From Gammaproteobacteria bacterium (lineage in GTDB: Bacteria; Pseudomonadota; Gammaproteobacteria; Pseudomonadales; Pseudohongiellaceae), in assembly GCA_024639905.1 (NCBI GenBank), contig JAHEGE010000001.1:186001-250000 (forward strand): a DNA stretch of 64,000 nucleotides, in the 5' to 3' direction. This document shows positions 16,635 through 24,099 of this stretch, piece by piece. The translations under genes and the position numbers were made by a program. The stretch's first letter is position 1. Each line of letters begins with the position of its first letter. Below the pieces are notes generated by a model. That model saw only the letters and a program-made list of their open reading frames with translations, was not told the DNA's origin and did no database searches.

Positions 16635-18992
16635 ATGCGCGGCCTAATCCTATTCTTGTCTGCTTGGGCGCTTGCTGCCTGCAAGCCGGTGATGGAACCT
16701 GTCACCGAGTCAACCTCTATTCCTCTGTCTATTCCTCTGTCTATTCCTCTGTCGGAGCACGTCGTGACCCTCGAAGATTATCAGCGCGCCGAGCGGATGC
16801 TCGCGCAGAACATGGCGCCGCTACTCGTCGGTGAAATCCGGGCGCATTACTGGCAGGCAGACGATCGCTTGATTATTCGGCAACGCGCCGAGGCGGGTAG
16901 CGAATACCTCTTAGTAAATGTCGAGCAGCAGCGCGTGTCGCCGTTGTTCGATAGTGAGGCATTTGCAGGAGCACTGCAGGCGTTCAAAGCAGACGAAAAA
17001 GCGAGCGAGACGGCAGGCAATGACCTCAATTTAAGAGAGCTCGCGCTGGCGGAGACGACCCTGAGATTCGGCTTCGCTGGCGATGACTTCGAAGTCGATT
17101 TAGACGACCTATCGACGATGCGCTTGCTACCTGCGCCGCCGGCGCATGAGATGCTTTCTCCTGATGGGACTCGCGCTGCATTTATCCGGGAGCACAACCT
17201 GTGGCTGCGCTCCACGCGCGATAACGCCGAGACGCAGTTGACCTTCGACGGGATTGAACATTACGGCTATGCGACTAACAGCGCAGGCTGGATTCAAGAC
17301 CCAGGTCCGGTGATGCTGTGGTCGCCTGATTCGAAAAAAATTGCGACCTTCCGTCAAGACTCGCGCAACGTCGGTACGCTCACCCTCTCCGAAACCGCGG
17401 TGGGGCATGGCAGGGTCGATACGTGGAAATACCCACTGCCAGGGGATGAGCATGTATTTATGCTTGAGCGTGTGGTTGTTCATGCCGAGTCCGATTCTGC
17501 GTCGCAGCCTGTGCTGGTTCGCTTAGACCTGCCGCCGGAGCCGCAGCGCTCGACAACCACAGATCATATCGCGGGTCGTAACGGCGAGTTTCTCGACGTG
17601 CGTTGGAGCGATGACAGCCAGACGCTAGCGTTTATTTCCTCATCGCGCGATCACAAAGTGGCGCAGTTACGGGTAGCGGACAGTGATACCGGCTTGGTGC
17701 GCGACGTGTATCGCGAGGAATCCAAGACCTATTACGAGTCCGGTTTGGATGCCGAAAACTGGGCGCTACTCGAGACTTCCGACGAATTTTTGTGGTTTTC
17801 AGAGAGCAGCGACTGGGGGCATCTGTATCTAGGCGATCTTGCCAGTGGCAAGATTAAGCGGCAGATCAGTAGCGGCGAATGGGCGGTGCAGCAGGTGTTA
17901 TCGGTCGATCGCGGCACGCGGCAGGTGTTATTTATGGGGGGCAGTCGTGAGCCCGGAGACCCTTATTTTCAGTCGCTTTATCGTCTGAGTCTCGACGACG
18001 GAGAGCCGGTCTTACTCACGCCGGAATCCGCGCACCACCGCGTAGATTTCGCGCAGAGCGAGCGCTACTTTCTCGATACGTACTCGACGCCCACAACGGC
18101 ACCCGTAAGCGTTATTCGCAGCGCCGAAGGCGAACTAGTGATGCAGCTGGCGAGTCCTCAACTCGATGGGCTGAGAGCGGCGGGCTGGGTCGCGCCCGAG
18201 CCTTTCGTCACCAAGGCGCGGGATGGGCAAACCGCGATTCATGGGCTGCTCTACAAGCCCTCTCGTTTCGATCCTGACAGCAGCTATCCGGTGTTGAATT
18301 ACCTCTACCCCGGTCCGCAGACCGGCAGCGTTGGCAGCAGGGCGTTTAGTGCGGCGCGGCGCGATAAGCAGGCAATCGCAGAACTTGGTTTCGTGGTCGT
18401 CGAGCTCGATGCGATGGGGACGCCTGGGCGTTCAAAGTCGTTCCACGATGCCTACTACGGCAACATGGGTGACAACGGCCTGCCGGAGCAGGTGGCGGGT
18501 ATTCGCGAACTCGCGCAATCGCGGCCGTGGATGGACTTAGATCGAGTCGGCATCTGGGGGCATTCAGGCGGGGGCTTTGCCTCAACCGCGGCGATTCTTC
18601 GCTATCCTGAGTTCTACAAGGTTGCCGTGTCTGGCGCCGGTAATCATGATAACCGCAACTACGAAGACGATTGGGGCGAGAAATGGCAGGGACTGTTAGA
18701 GGGCGCAAATTACGACAACCAGGCGAATCAACTGTTGGCTGATCGCCTGCAGGGCAAGCTGCTATTGGCGCATGGTTTGATGGATGACAATGTCCATCCT
18801 TCGAATACCTTGCTCGTGGTGCAGGCGCTTATCGACGCAGAGAAGGACTTCGATTTATTACTGCTGCCAAACGCCGACCATGGCTTTGGTAATTCGCGTT
18901 ATTTCATGAAGAAGCGCTGGGACTATTTCTTGCGTCATCTCGCAGGCGTTGAGCCAGTCGCCGAGTTCCGCTTTGCAGACAATATCCCTTAG
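16635..18992 (+). CDS. Dipeptidyl-peptidase IV-type S9 family serine peptidase, lipoprotein
   Basis: Removes dipeptides from peptide N-termini, probably in the periplasm. The 785-residue protein begins with a lipoprotein signal (LFLSAWALAACKP, Cys ~16), then a short repeat tract, an N-terminal beta-propeller of the DPP4 type (LSPDGTRAAFIREHNLW, VMLWSPDSKKIATFRQD, VRWSDDSQTLAFISSSRDHK) and a C-terminal alpha/beta hydrolase. The catalytic triad is S644 in GIWGHSGGGF, D717 or D718 in HGLMDDNVHP and H749 in NADHGFG. The nucleophile elbow GHSGGG differs from the commoner GWSYGG. A GGAG Shine-Dalgarno precedes the ATG. Confidence 0.93.
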   Translation: MRGLILFLSAWALAACKPVMEPVTESTSIPLSIPLSIPLSEHVVTLEDYQRAERMLAQNMAPLLVGEIRAHYWQADDRLIIRQRAEAGSEYLLVNVEQQRVSPLFDSEAFAGALQAFKADEKASETAGNDLNLRELALAETTLRFGFAGDDFEVDLDDLSTMRLLPAPPAHEMLSPDGTRAAFIREHNLWLRSTRDNAETQLTFDGIEHYGYATNSAGWIQDPGPVMLWSPDSKKIATFRQDSRNVGTLTLSETAVGHGRVDTWKYPLPGDEHVFMLERVVVHAESDSASQPVLVRLDLPPEPQRSTTTDHIAGRNGEFLDVRWSDDSQTLAFISSSRDHKVAQLRVADSDTGLVRDVYREESKTYYESGLDAENWALLETSDEFLWFSESSDWGHLYLGDLASGKIKRQISSGEWAVQQVLSVDRGTRQVLFMGGSREPGDPYFQSLYRLSLDDGEPVLLTPESAHHRVDFAQSERYFLDTYSTPTTAPVSVIRSAEGELVMQLASPQLDGLRAAGWVAPEPFVTKARDGQTAIHGLLYKPSRFDPDSSYPVLNYLYPGPQTGSVGSRAFSAARRDKQAIAELGFVVVELDAMGTPGRSKSFHDAYYGNMGDNGLPEQVAGIRELAQSRPWMDLDRVGIWGHSGGGFASTAAILRYPEFYKVAVSGAGNHDNRNYEDDWGEKWQGLLEGANYDNQANQLLADRLQGKLLLAHGLMDDNVHPSNTLLVVQALIDAEKDFDLLLLPNADHGFGNSRYFMKKRWDYFLRHLAGVEPVAEFRFADNIP
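16716..16751 (+). repeat. Three perfect 12-bp tandem repeats in the peptidase gene
   Basis: TCTATTCCTCTG occurs three times in a row (16716-16727, 16728-16739, 16740-16751), encoding repeated Ser-Ile-Pro-Leu just after the lipidation site. Copy-number change would stay in frame and only alter the tether length. Confidence 0.95.
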
Positions 18993-19053
18993 CGTGTACC
19001 TAACTGATGGGGAGTCACTTGCGCGCTAACCGTTGGCTAGGGTAGCCTCGGGC

Positions 19054-19073
19054 AAGCCATGAAAAGGCTTTTT
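19054..19073 (+). terminator. Weak intrinsic terminator after the S9 peptidase gene
   Basis: A 5-bp stem AAGCC/GGCTT (19054-19058 with 19066-19070) with a 7-nt loop runs into a short T-run. The stem is short, so efficiency is doubtful. Confidence 0.35.
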
Positions 19074-19120
19074 GTGAGACAAGTCTAATTAAGTTGAACA
19101 GGAAAATAGGGCGGACCACC

Positions 19121-20146
19121 ATGCGTATTCAGTTTTCCGATAGGAAGATCCTTGCTTTAGCCGCTGCGATAAGCGCAACGACGGCTGGGGTGCAAAGCTC
19201 GGCAGCTGCCCAAGCTGCTGATTCTGGCGCGGCACAATATGAGCCGCCGCAGCTAAGCTGGGGTGTGCCAGATGTGCAGGGAATCTGGAATTACCAATCG
19301 CGTTCTTCTCTTGAGAGGCCAGATAATTACGAAGGCAAACTGGAGATCAGCGAAGAAGAAATGCTCGCAACGATGGTTTCCACGCCTGATTATATTGCCT
19401 TCTTAGAAGCCACGGGCGCTGAGGCCCCGGGTCCGGAGAACGTCGGCGGCTATAACGGCTTCTGGATTACGCCAGGCGATACGCTGTCGTTTATGAACGG
19501 CATGTACAGAACTTCGGTGATTACGCACCCTGCAGATGGAAAAATTCCTTGGCGTGAAGAAGGTAAGGCGCTGCGCGCGTCACAGCAGGAAGATCTGCCT
19601 ATGGGTCGTGCCGAGAGTGATGGCCCCGAGGGGCGTACGCTGTCCGACCGCTGTTTGGTAAGCTTCTCTTCTACTGCCCCGTTTTTGAGCAGCATTTACA
19701 ATAACAACATGCAGATAGTTCAGTCGCCTACCCACGTGATGCTGCTCGCCGAGATGGTGCATAACGCACGGATTGTGCGAATCGACCAAGAGTTCAAAGA
19801 CCTGCCCTACGAAAAATGGTTGGGCGATTCCATTGGATATTACGAAGGCGACTCGCTGGTTGTCGAGACGAAAGGGTTTAATCCATGGCAGGTGCAATCT
19901 GAGCGGCTGATCTCTGACAATATCCACCTTACCGAACGCTTCACGCGTGTCGAAGGGCAGAAGCTGCATTATTCCTTCACCATAGACGACCCCGAGCTTT
20001 ACACCGAGCCTTGGACCGGCGAAATGCCGATGTACGGTGACTCGGAGCTGTTCGAGTACGCGTGCCACGAGGGTAACTACGCGATGCGTGCTATCCTTGC
20101 GGGTGAGCGACGCCAAGAGGCTGACGCGCGCAACGCGAGCGAATAA
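19121..20146 (+). CDS. Secreted protein of unknown function (paralogue A)
   Basis: 341-residue exported protein that I do not recognise by function. It has a signal peptide (KILALAAAISATTAGVQSSA) and one long globular region with recurring motifs: PDVQGIWNYQSRSSLERPDN, GPENVGGYNGFWITPGD, TSVITHPADGKIPW, SDRCLVSF, YNNNMQIVQSP, GDSIGYYEGDSLVVET and YACHEGNYAMRAILAGERR. All recur in the protein at 35502-36524, so the two are paralogues. Two Cys (in SDRCLV and YACHEG) are conserved between them and may form a disulfide. I chose the ATG at 19121, behind an AGGGCGGA stretch, over an in-frame TTG at 19094. The next gene is an alanine/glycine symporter, 66 nt downstream. Confidence 0.75.
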   Translation: MRIQFSDRKILALAAAISATTAGVQSSAAAQAADSGAAQYEPPQLSWGVPDVQGIWNYQSRSSLERPDNYEGKLEISEEEMLATMVSTPDYIAFLEATGAEAPGPENVGGYNGFWITPGDTLSFMNGMYRTSVITHPADGKIPWREEGKALRASQQEDLPMGRAESDGPEGRTLSDRCLVSFSSTAPFLSSIYNNNMQIVQSPTHVMLLAEMVHNARIVRIDQEFKDLPYEKWLGDSIGYYEGDSLVVETKGFNPWQVQSERLISDNIHLTERFTRVEGQKLHYSFTIDDPELYTEPWTGEMPMYGDSELFEYACHEGNYAMRAILAGERRQEADARNASE

Positions 20147-20212
20147 ACAGCCCCGCCTTTTTTCCGGCGCGCATCGCTCGCAAACACATCATTAGACGAG
20201 GGCCGCTGGCCA

Positions 20213-21592
20213 ATGGATCGAATAGAAGCGGCTGTCTCGGCCTACGCAAGTTTTATGTGGGGGCTGCCGCTCGTCATCCTTCTGGTTGGCGGTGGCTTAT
20301 TCTTCACGCTGCATTCGCGGCTGCGCCATTTCCTCTATTTTCGCCACAGCTTCGATCTGCTGCGGGGTAAATACAATGACGACTCGGCGAGCGTCGGTGG
20401 CGACATCTCGCACTACCTTGCCCTTGCGACGGCGCTGGCTGGCACCATGGGGCTTGGTAATATCACCGGCGTTGCGGTAGCGCTTACCGTCGGGGGTCCT
20501 GGTGCGATTTTCTGGATGTGGATGACCGCAGTCGTGGGCATTAGCACCAAATTCTATACGGCGACCCTCGCGATTCTGTATCGCGGCACAGACGATGCAG
20601 GGCGGCTGCAAGGCGGCCCTATGTATATCATTCGCGAGGGCTTAGGGCGCAAATGGCTGCCACTCGCTTGGCTTTTCGCTCTCGCCGGCATGGTCGGTAC
20701 TCTGCCTGTTTTCCAGGTTAATCAACTCGTGCAGATCATCAGGGACACCGTCGCGATCCCCAATGGGCTGACAAGTGCCGAGGCGCATTTTAATTTCGAT
20801 CTTGGGCTCGGCATGGTGCTCGCCGTGATTGTCTTCTCCGTCGCTGTGGGTAATGTAAAGCGGGTATCTGCTGTTGCGGGCAAGATGGTGCCAGCGATGG
20901 TGCTGTTTTATTTTGTCATCACTGCGATCCTGCTGATTAGTCATTTGGATCAGATTCCAGCGATGCTTTGGCTCATAGTGAGCGACGCCTTTAGCGGCGA
21001 GGCGGTGTCTGGTGGAGTTATCGGTACGGTTATCTTGATTGGTGTGCAGCGTGGCGCGTTCTCTAACGAGGCCGGTATTGGCACTGAGTCTCTCGCTCAC
21101 GGTGCGGCCAAGACAAATGAGCCGGCACGCGAGGGGTTGGTTGCAATGGTAGGACCGATTGCCGACACACTCATCGTCTGTACCTGCACCGCGCTAACCC
21201 TGTTAGTGACTGGGGTATGGCAGGGCGATGCGCAGGGTGTGACTATGGCTGCGCAGGCGTACGAGCAGGTGTTTCCTGGTTTCGGTTCTTACCTGCTGTT
21301 GGTTATGGTGTTTGTGCTGAGCATGACCACGGTGCTCACTTACTGGTATTACGGCAGCAAGTGCATGGGGTTTCTGTTCGGTAGCGCGAAGGAAAAATAC
21401 TATATGTGGGCGTATATGGGGCTTATCGTCGCAGGCTCTGTGGTGTCTTTAGAGATTGTGATTAATCTGCTCGACGGCGCCTACGCAACGATGGCCATAC
21501 CGACGATGGTGTCGACGTTGCTTCTTGCTCCAAAGGTTAAGCGCGTGGCGGCCAACTACTTCGCGCGCTTGAAAGCCGGAGAATTCGACTAG
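20213..21592 (+). CDS. AGCS family sodium:alanine/glycine symporter
   Basis: Inner-membrane carrier coupling alanine or glycine uptake to Na+. 459 residues with about 11 hydrophobic segments. AGCS signatures are clear: GDISHYLALATALAGTMGLGN, GGPGAIFWMWMTAVVGISTKF (in part), RLQGGPMYIIREGL, GVQRGAFSNEAGIGTESLAHG with the conserved SNEAGxG loop, and the C-terminal TYWYYGSKCM. It is convergent with the OPA-type transporter (9-bp gap). Exact substrate cannot be told from sequence. Confidence 0.93.
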   Translation: MDRIEAAVSAYASFMWGLPLVILLVGGGLFFTLHSRLRHFLYFRHSFDLLRGKYNDDSASVGGDISHYLALATALAGTMGLGNITGVAVALTVGGPGAIFWMWMTAVVGISTKFYTATLAILYRGTDDAGRLQGGPMYIIREGLGRKWLPLAWLFALAGMVGTLPVFQVNQLVQIIRDTVAIPNGLTSAEAHFNFDLGLGMVLAVIVFSVAVGNVKRVSAVAGKMVPAMVLFYFVITAILLISHLDQIPAMLWLIVSDAFSGEAVSGGVIGTVILIGVQRGAFSNEAGIGTESLAHGAAKTNEPAREGLVAMVGPIADTLIVCTCTALTLLVTGVWQGDAQGVTMAAQAYEQVFPGFGSYLLLVMVFVLSMTTVLTYWYYGSKCMGFLFGSAKEKYYMWAYMGLIVAGSVVSLEIVINLLDGAYATMAIPTMVSTLLLAPKVKRVAANYFARLKAGEFD

Positions 21593-21601
21593 TTGTCGCC
21601 G

Positions 21602-22933
21602 CTAGGCTTTTCGAGCGAGGGCCTGGAAACCACGACTCATGCCATAGGCGCTTAACGTCGAGACGACGGCGAAAACGGTGAGCACTTGGAAGACCTGAGG
21701 CCAGCCTAAGGCGTCGGACATGGCGCCGGCGGCAAACGCAGCAATCGCGCCGCCGATATACCCCAAGCCATCGAGAATTCCAGTACAAGATCCTGCGCCT
21801 TTCGCGCCGGCGATATCGAGCGTCAACGCGCCGCTGCTCATCGAGTACGGGCCGAGTAAAAAGAAGCCGCTGCCGCCGAGGAAGAACAGGATAAGGTTGT
21901 AGTTGGGTGACGCCGCTGCGCTCAGTACTGAGATAGCTGCGGTGCACACAACGAGCAGCGCGAGCATCATCCACATCATGCGAGCACGGTCGCCGTTCTT
22001 CGCATAGTGGTCTGTATACCAGCCGATAAACAAGGTGCCGGCGACGCCGAGTAAGGGGAATATCGCCGACTTCAAGATCGCGGCGCTCGCGCCTTGGCCA
22101 ATGTCGAACAAAAATTTAGGCGTCCAAATTAGAAACACGGATCGCAGCAAGGTTGTGAGAAAGCTAAACACTAAAAGCTGTCGGTAAATGGGCAGTTTCA
22201 ATAGTGTTTTGAGGATAACCATTACCGGTGGCGTCTCTTCGTCACCATAGTCGGCAAGCTGTTTCTTCGCTGAATCGCCCTCGACGGCTATCGCGCCTTC
22301 TACGACGTCGCTCGGTTTTTCGCGTGAGGCGAAATAGGCATAAACCCAAATGACGCTCAAAACCATGGCGGGGTAAACGAACACTCCTTGCCAGCTCACG
22401 CCGTTGGCGACAAGGAATCCGGCGAATAGCGCGGCGATCGCGCCGCCGAACTGGAAGCTCACGCTGATCGCCCCCATCACCCGGCCATTTTTGTCACTGG
22501 AATACCAAGCTCCAATGGTCTTGGTAAGCCCGCCCCAGCCCATCGAGAGGAAATAGCGGCAGCAACACCACACCACGATAAAAGCCGTGAGACTGCCGGA
22601 CAAGGCGAAGATGAGATTCCAGAAAATAGCGCCCGCCATGCCGACTAAGAAGATGCGGCGGCCACCGATGCGATCGGCGAGGGGGCCATTGATGAATTTG
22701 CCAGCGGCGTAGGCTATCTCCGACAGAGACACGATGAGTCCTAGCTGTGTGTTGGAATAGCCGAATTCTTGTTCAAGCAGGGGGAATGCCGCGGACAAGT
22801 TGCCTCGGCATATGTAATACCCAATATAGCCAATGAGCATTACCCAAAACGTGGATAGACGCCATTGAGTGAGCTTCGCTGATTCTTCGGCGCTCACGGG
22901 CGAGCGCAGCCCCGATGATTGAGTGTAGAACAT
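21602..22933 (-). CDS. MFS transporter, organophosphate:phosphate antiporter (GlpT/UhpT) type
   Basis: 443-residue, 12-helix inner-membrane protein. The first helix and loop (LIGYIGYYICRGNLSAAFPL) carry the Arg/Asn signature of the OPA family, and the loop NGPLADRIGGRRIFLVGM is the MFS motif A region. Central halves are joined by a ~60-residue charged loop. I start at the ATG at 22933; a GTG at 22972 extends into the dispersed repeat and has no Shine-Dalgarno. The substrate may be a sugar phosphate or glycerol-3-P, but paralogues transport other anions, so this is open. Confidence 0.8.
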   Translation of the reverse strand: MFYTQSSGLRSPVSAEESAKLTQWRLSTFWVMLIGYIGYYICRGNLSAAFPLLEQEFGYSNTQLGLIVSLSEIAYAAGKFINGPLADRIGGRRIFLVGMAGAIFWNLIFALSGSLTAFIVVWCCCRYFLSMGWGGLTKTIGAWYSSDKNGRVMGAISVSFQFGGAIAALFAGFLVANGVSWQGVFVYPAMVLSVIWVYAYFASREKPSDVVEGAIAVEGDSAKKQLADYGDEETPPVMVILKTLLKLPIYRQLLVFSFLTTLLRSVFLIWTPKFLFDIGQGASAAILKSAIFPLLGVAGTLFIGWYTDHYAKNGDRARMMWMMLALLVVCTAAISVLSAAASPNYNLILFFLGGSGFFLLGPYSMSSGALTLDIAGAKGAGSCTGILDGLGYIGGAIAAFAAGAMSDALGWPQVFQVLTVFAVVSTLSAYGMSRGFQALARKA

Positions 22934-22977
22934 AAGGGCTTCGTCTCTCAGGTCTCGGGTTCCGTCAAACACCTAGC

Positions 22978-23009
22978 AAAAATGCATCGATGAAAGACCT
23001 GACCCCGGG
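22978..23009. repeat. Dispersed palindromic element, half-unit copy 1
   Basis: 32-nt stretch identical to the right arm of the hairpin at 59446-59478 except for that arm's first base. Read on the minus strand it begins CCCGGGGTCAGGTCTTTCAT, one nucleotide after the TAA stop of the monooxygenase gene (23011). It lies between that stop and the transporter start. Confidence 0.9.
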
Positions 23010-23010
23010 T

Positions 23011-23382
23011 TTAATGGATCGTTTGTGGGGCTTTGGGTTGGGTGCGGCGCTCGGTCTCCGCTTTGTCGCGGGCATCCGCGCGCTGAGCGATGGGCTCGTC
23101 GGGTGAGGCGTAGGTGCGGGTGACGACCTCGCTCTCTAGGTAGAGGCCTAGCTTGCCTAGAAACTCTTCCATATGGGCACTCTGGTAATGACCTTGCAGG
23201 CTGTCGGCATCGGTCCATTCCTGCAACAGCACCACTTGATTCGCCTCGGTAATGCCGGCGAAATACTCATAGCTCACGCAGCCGTTCTCGCGGCGTGACT
23301 GGCCTACCATGGTCTTCATTAGGTCTAACGCCTCGTCTTTAGTGTCGTGCACCAAAAAGAAAGTCGATTGCACCATAATCAT
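23011..23382 (-). CDS. ABM-domain protein, putative quinol monooxygenase
   Basis: 123-residue protein. The first ~95 residues match the antibiotic biosynthesis monooxygenase (ABM/YgiN-like) ferredoxin fold: STFFLVHDTKDEALDLMKTM, RRENGCVSYEYFAGI, VVLLQEWTDADSLQGHYQSA, HMEEFLGKLGLYL. Such proteins oxidise quinols or small aromatics without metal or flavin, and many have unknown roles. The C-terminal ~30 residues (PIAQRADARDKAETERRTQP) are charged and probably unstructured. The gene is followed after 1 nt by the dispersed palindromic repeat. Confidence 0.8.
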   Translation of the reverse strand: MIMVQSTFFLVHDTKDEALDLMKTMVGQSRRENGCVSYEYFAGITEANQVVLLQEWTDADSLQGHYQSAHMEEFLGKLGLYLESEVVTRTYASPDEPIAQRADARDKAETERRTQPKAPQTIH

Positions 23383-23502
23383 GTGACATTACCCCTCTAG
23401 TTATCGCTAGGCATCGTACGGGTTTACTTTAAACGCTATCGGCGCCAATAACAAAGTGCGCACGCCGAGTTTTACTCGCGCGCTTGCAGATTACATGGGG
23501 CT

Positions 23503-23931
23503 TTAACGGCGAGAATCAAGGCTCCAGCGGCCTGCGCCTAGCCCCGCTGCGACTAACAGGCCGGCGACAATGCCCAGGTTCTTCACGAAGTTCTGTGTCT
23601 CGTGCGCCGTCTGCAGCTCACCCGCCGGCAGCGTCCAAAAATCGTGCATCACGACACTGATCACCAGTGTCAGCCCCGCAAGTAGAAAGGCTGTTAGCTT
23701 GGTTTGATAGCCCACTATCATGGCGATGCCGCCACCGGTTTGTATGATGATAGTGACTACGAGGAAGAACGGAATAAAGACCATGCCGTGGCTCGCCATG
23801 TACTCAGCTGTGCCGTTGGGGTTGAAGATCTTCATCAGCCCGCCGGGCAGGAGGAAATACAGACCTAACATGACGCGGCCGGTGGTTTCGCAGAGGGTTT
23901 GGGTCAGCTGATGGAGAGTCATGTCAGACAT
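23503..23931 (-). CDS. DoxX family membrane protein
   Basis: 142-residue, four-helix inner-membrane protein of the DoxX family: RVMLGLYFLLPGGLMKIFNP, then the helix FIPFFLVVTIIIQTGGGIAM, QTKLTAFLLAGLTLVISVVM and NFVKNLGIVAGLLVAAGLGA. Start at the ATG at 23931 (SDMTLHQLTQTLCETTGRV); a longer reading to 24048 adds a 39-residue segment without DoxX similarity. DoxX proteins are linked to quinone/thiol redox in some bacteria, but the function here is not known. It is divergent from the large secreted protein gene. Confidence 0.85.
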   Translation of the reverse strand: MSDMTLHQLTQTLCETTGRVMLGLYFLLPGGLMKIFNPNGTAEYMASHGMVFIPFFLVVTIIIQTGGGIAMIVGYQTKLTAFLLAGLTLVISVVMHDFWTLPAGELQTAHETQNFVKNLGIVAGLLVAAGLGAGRWSLDSRR

Positions 23932-24099
23932 AGGTAGATCGCTCGTTTTAATGGCAGGAAAAGGGGTGTTTACCACCCACATGGGGGGTAAGATGCAAGT
24001 ATGACCAGAATTCAGTTTCTTAGATAGCTCGCCAAAATTATCTCGCACGAGTTGACACTCCGACTCGCCAAGCCAATCAGCTATTCAGATACCCCCGAT

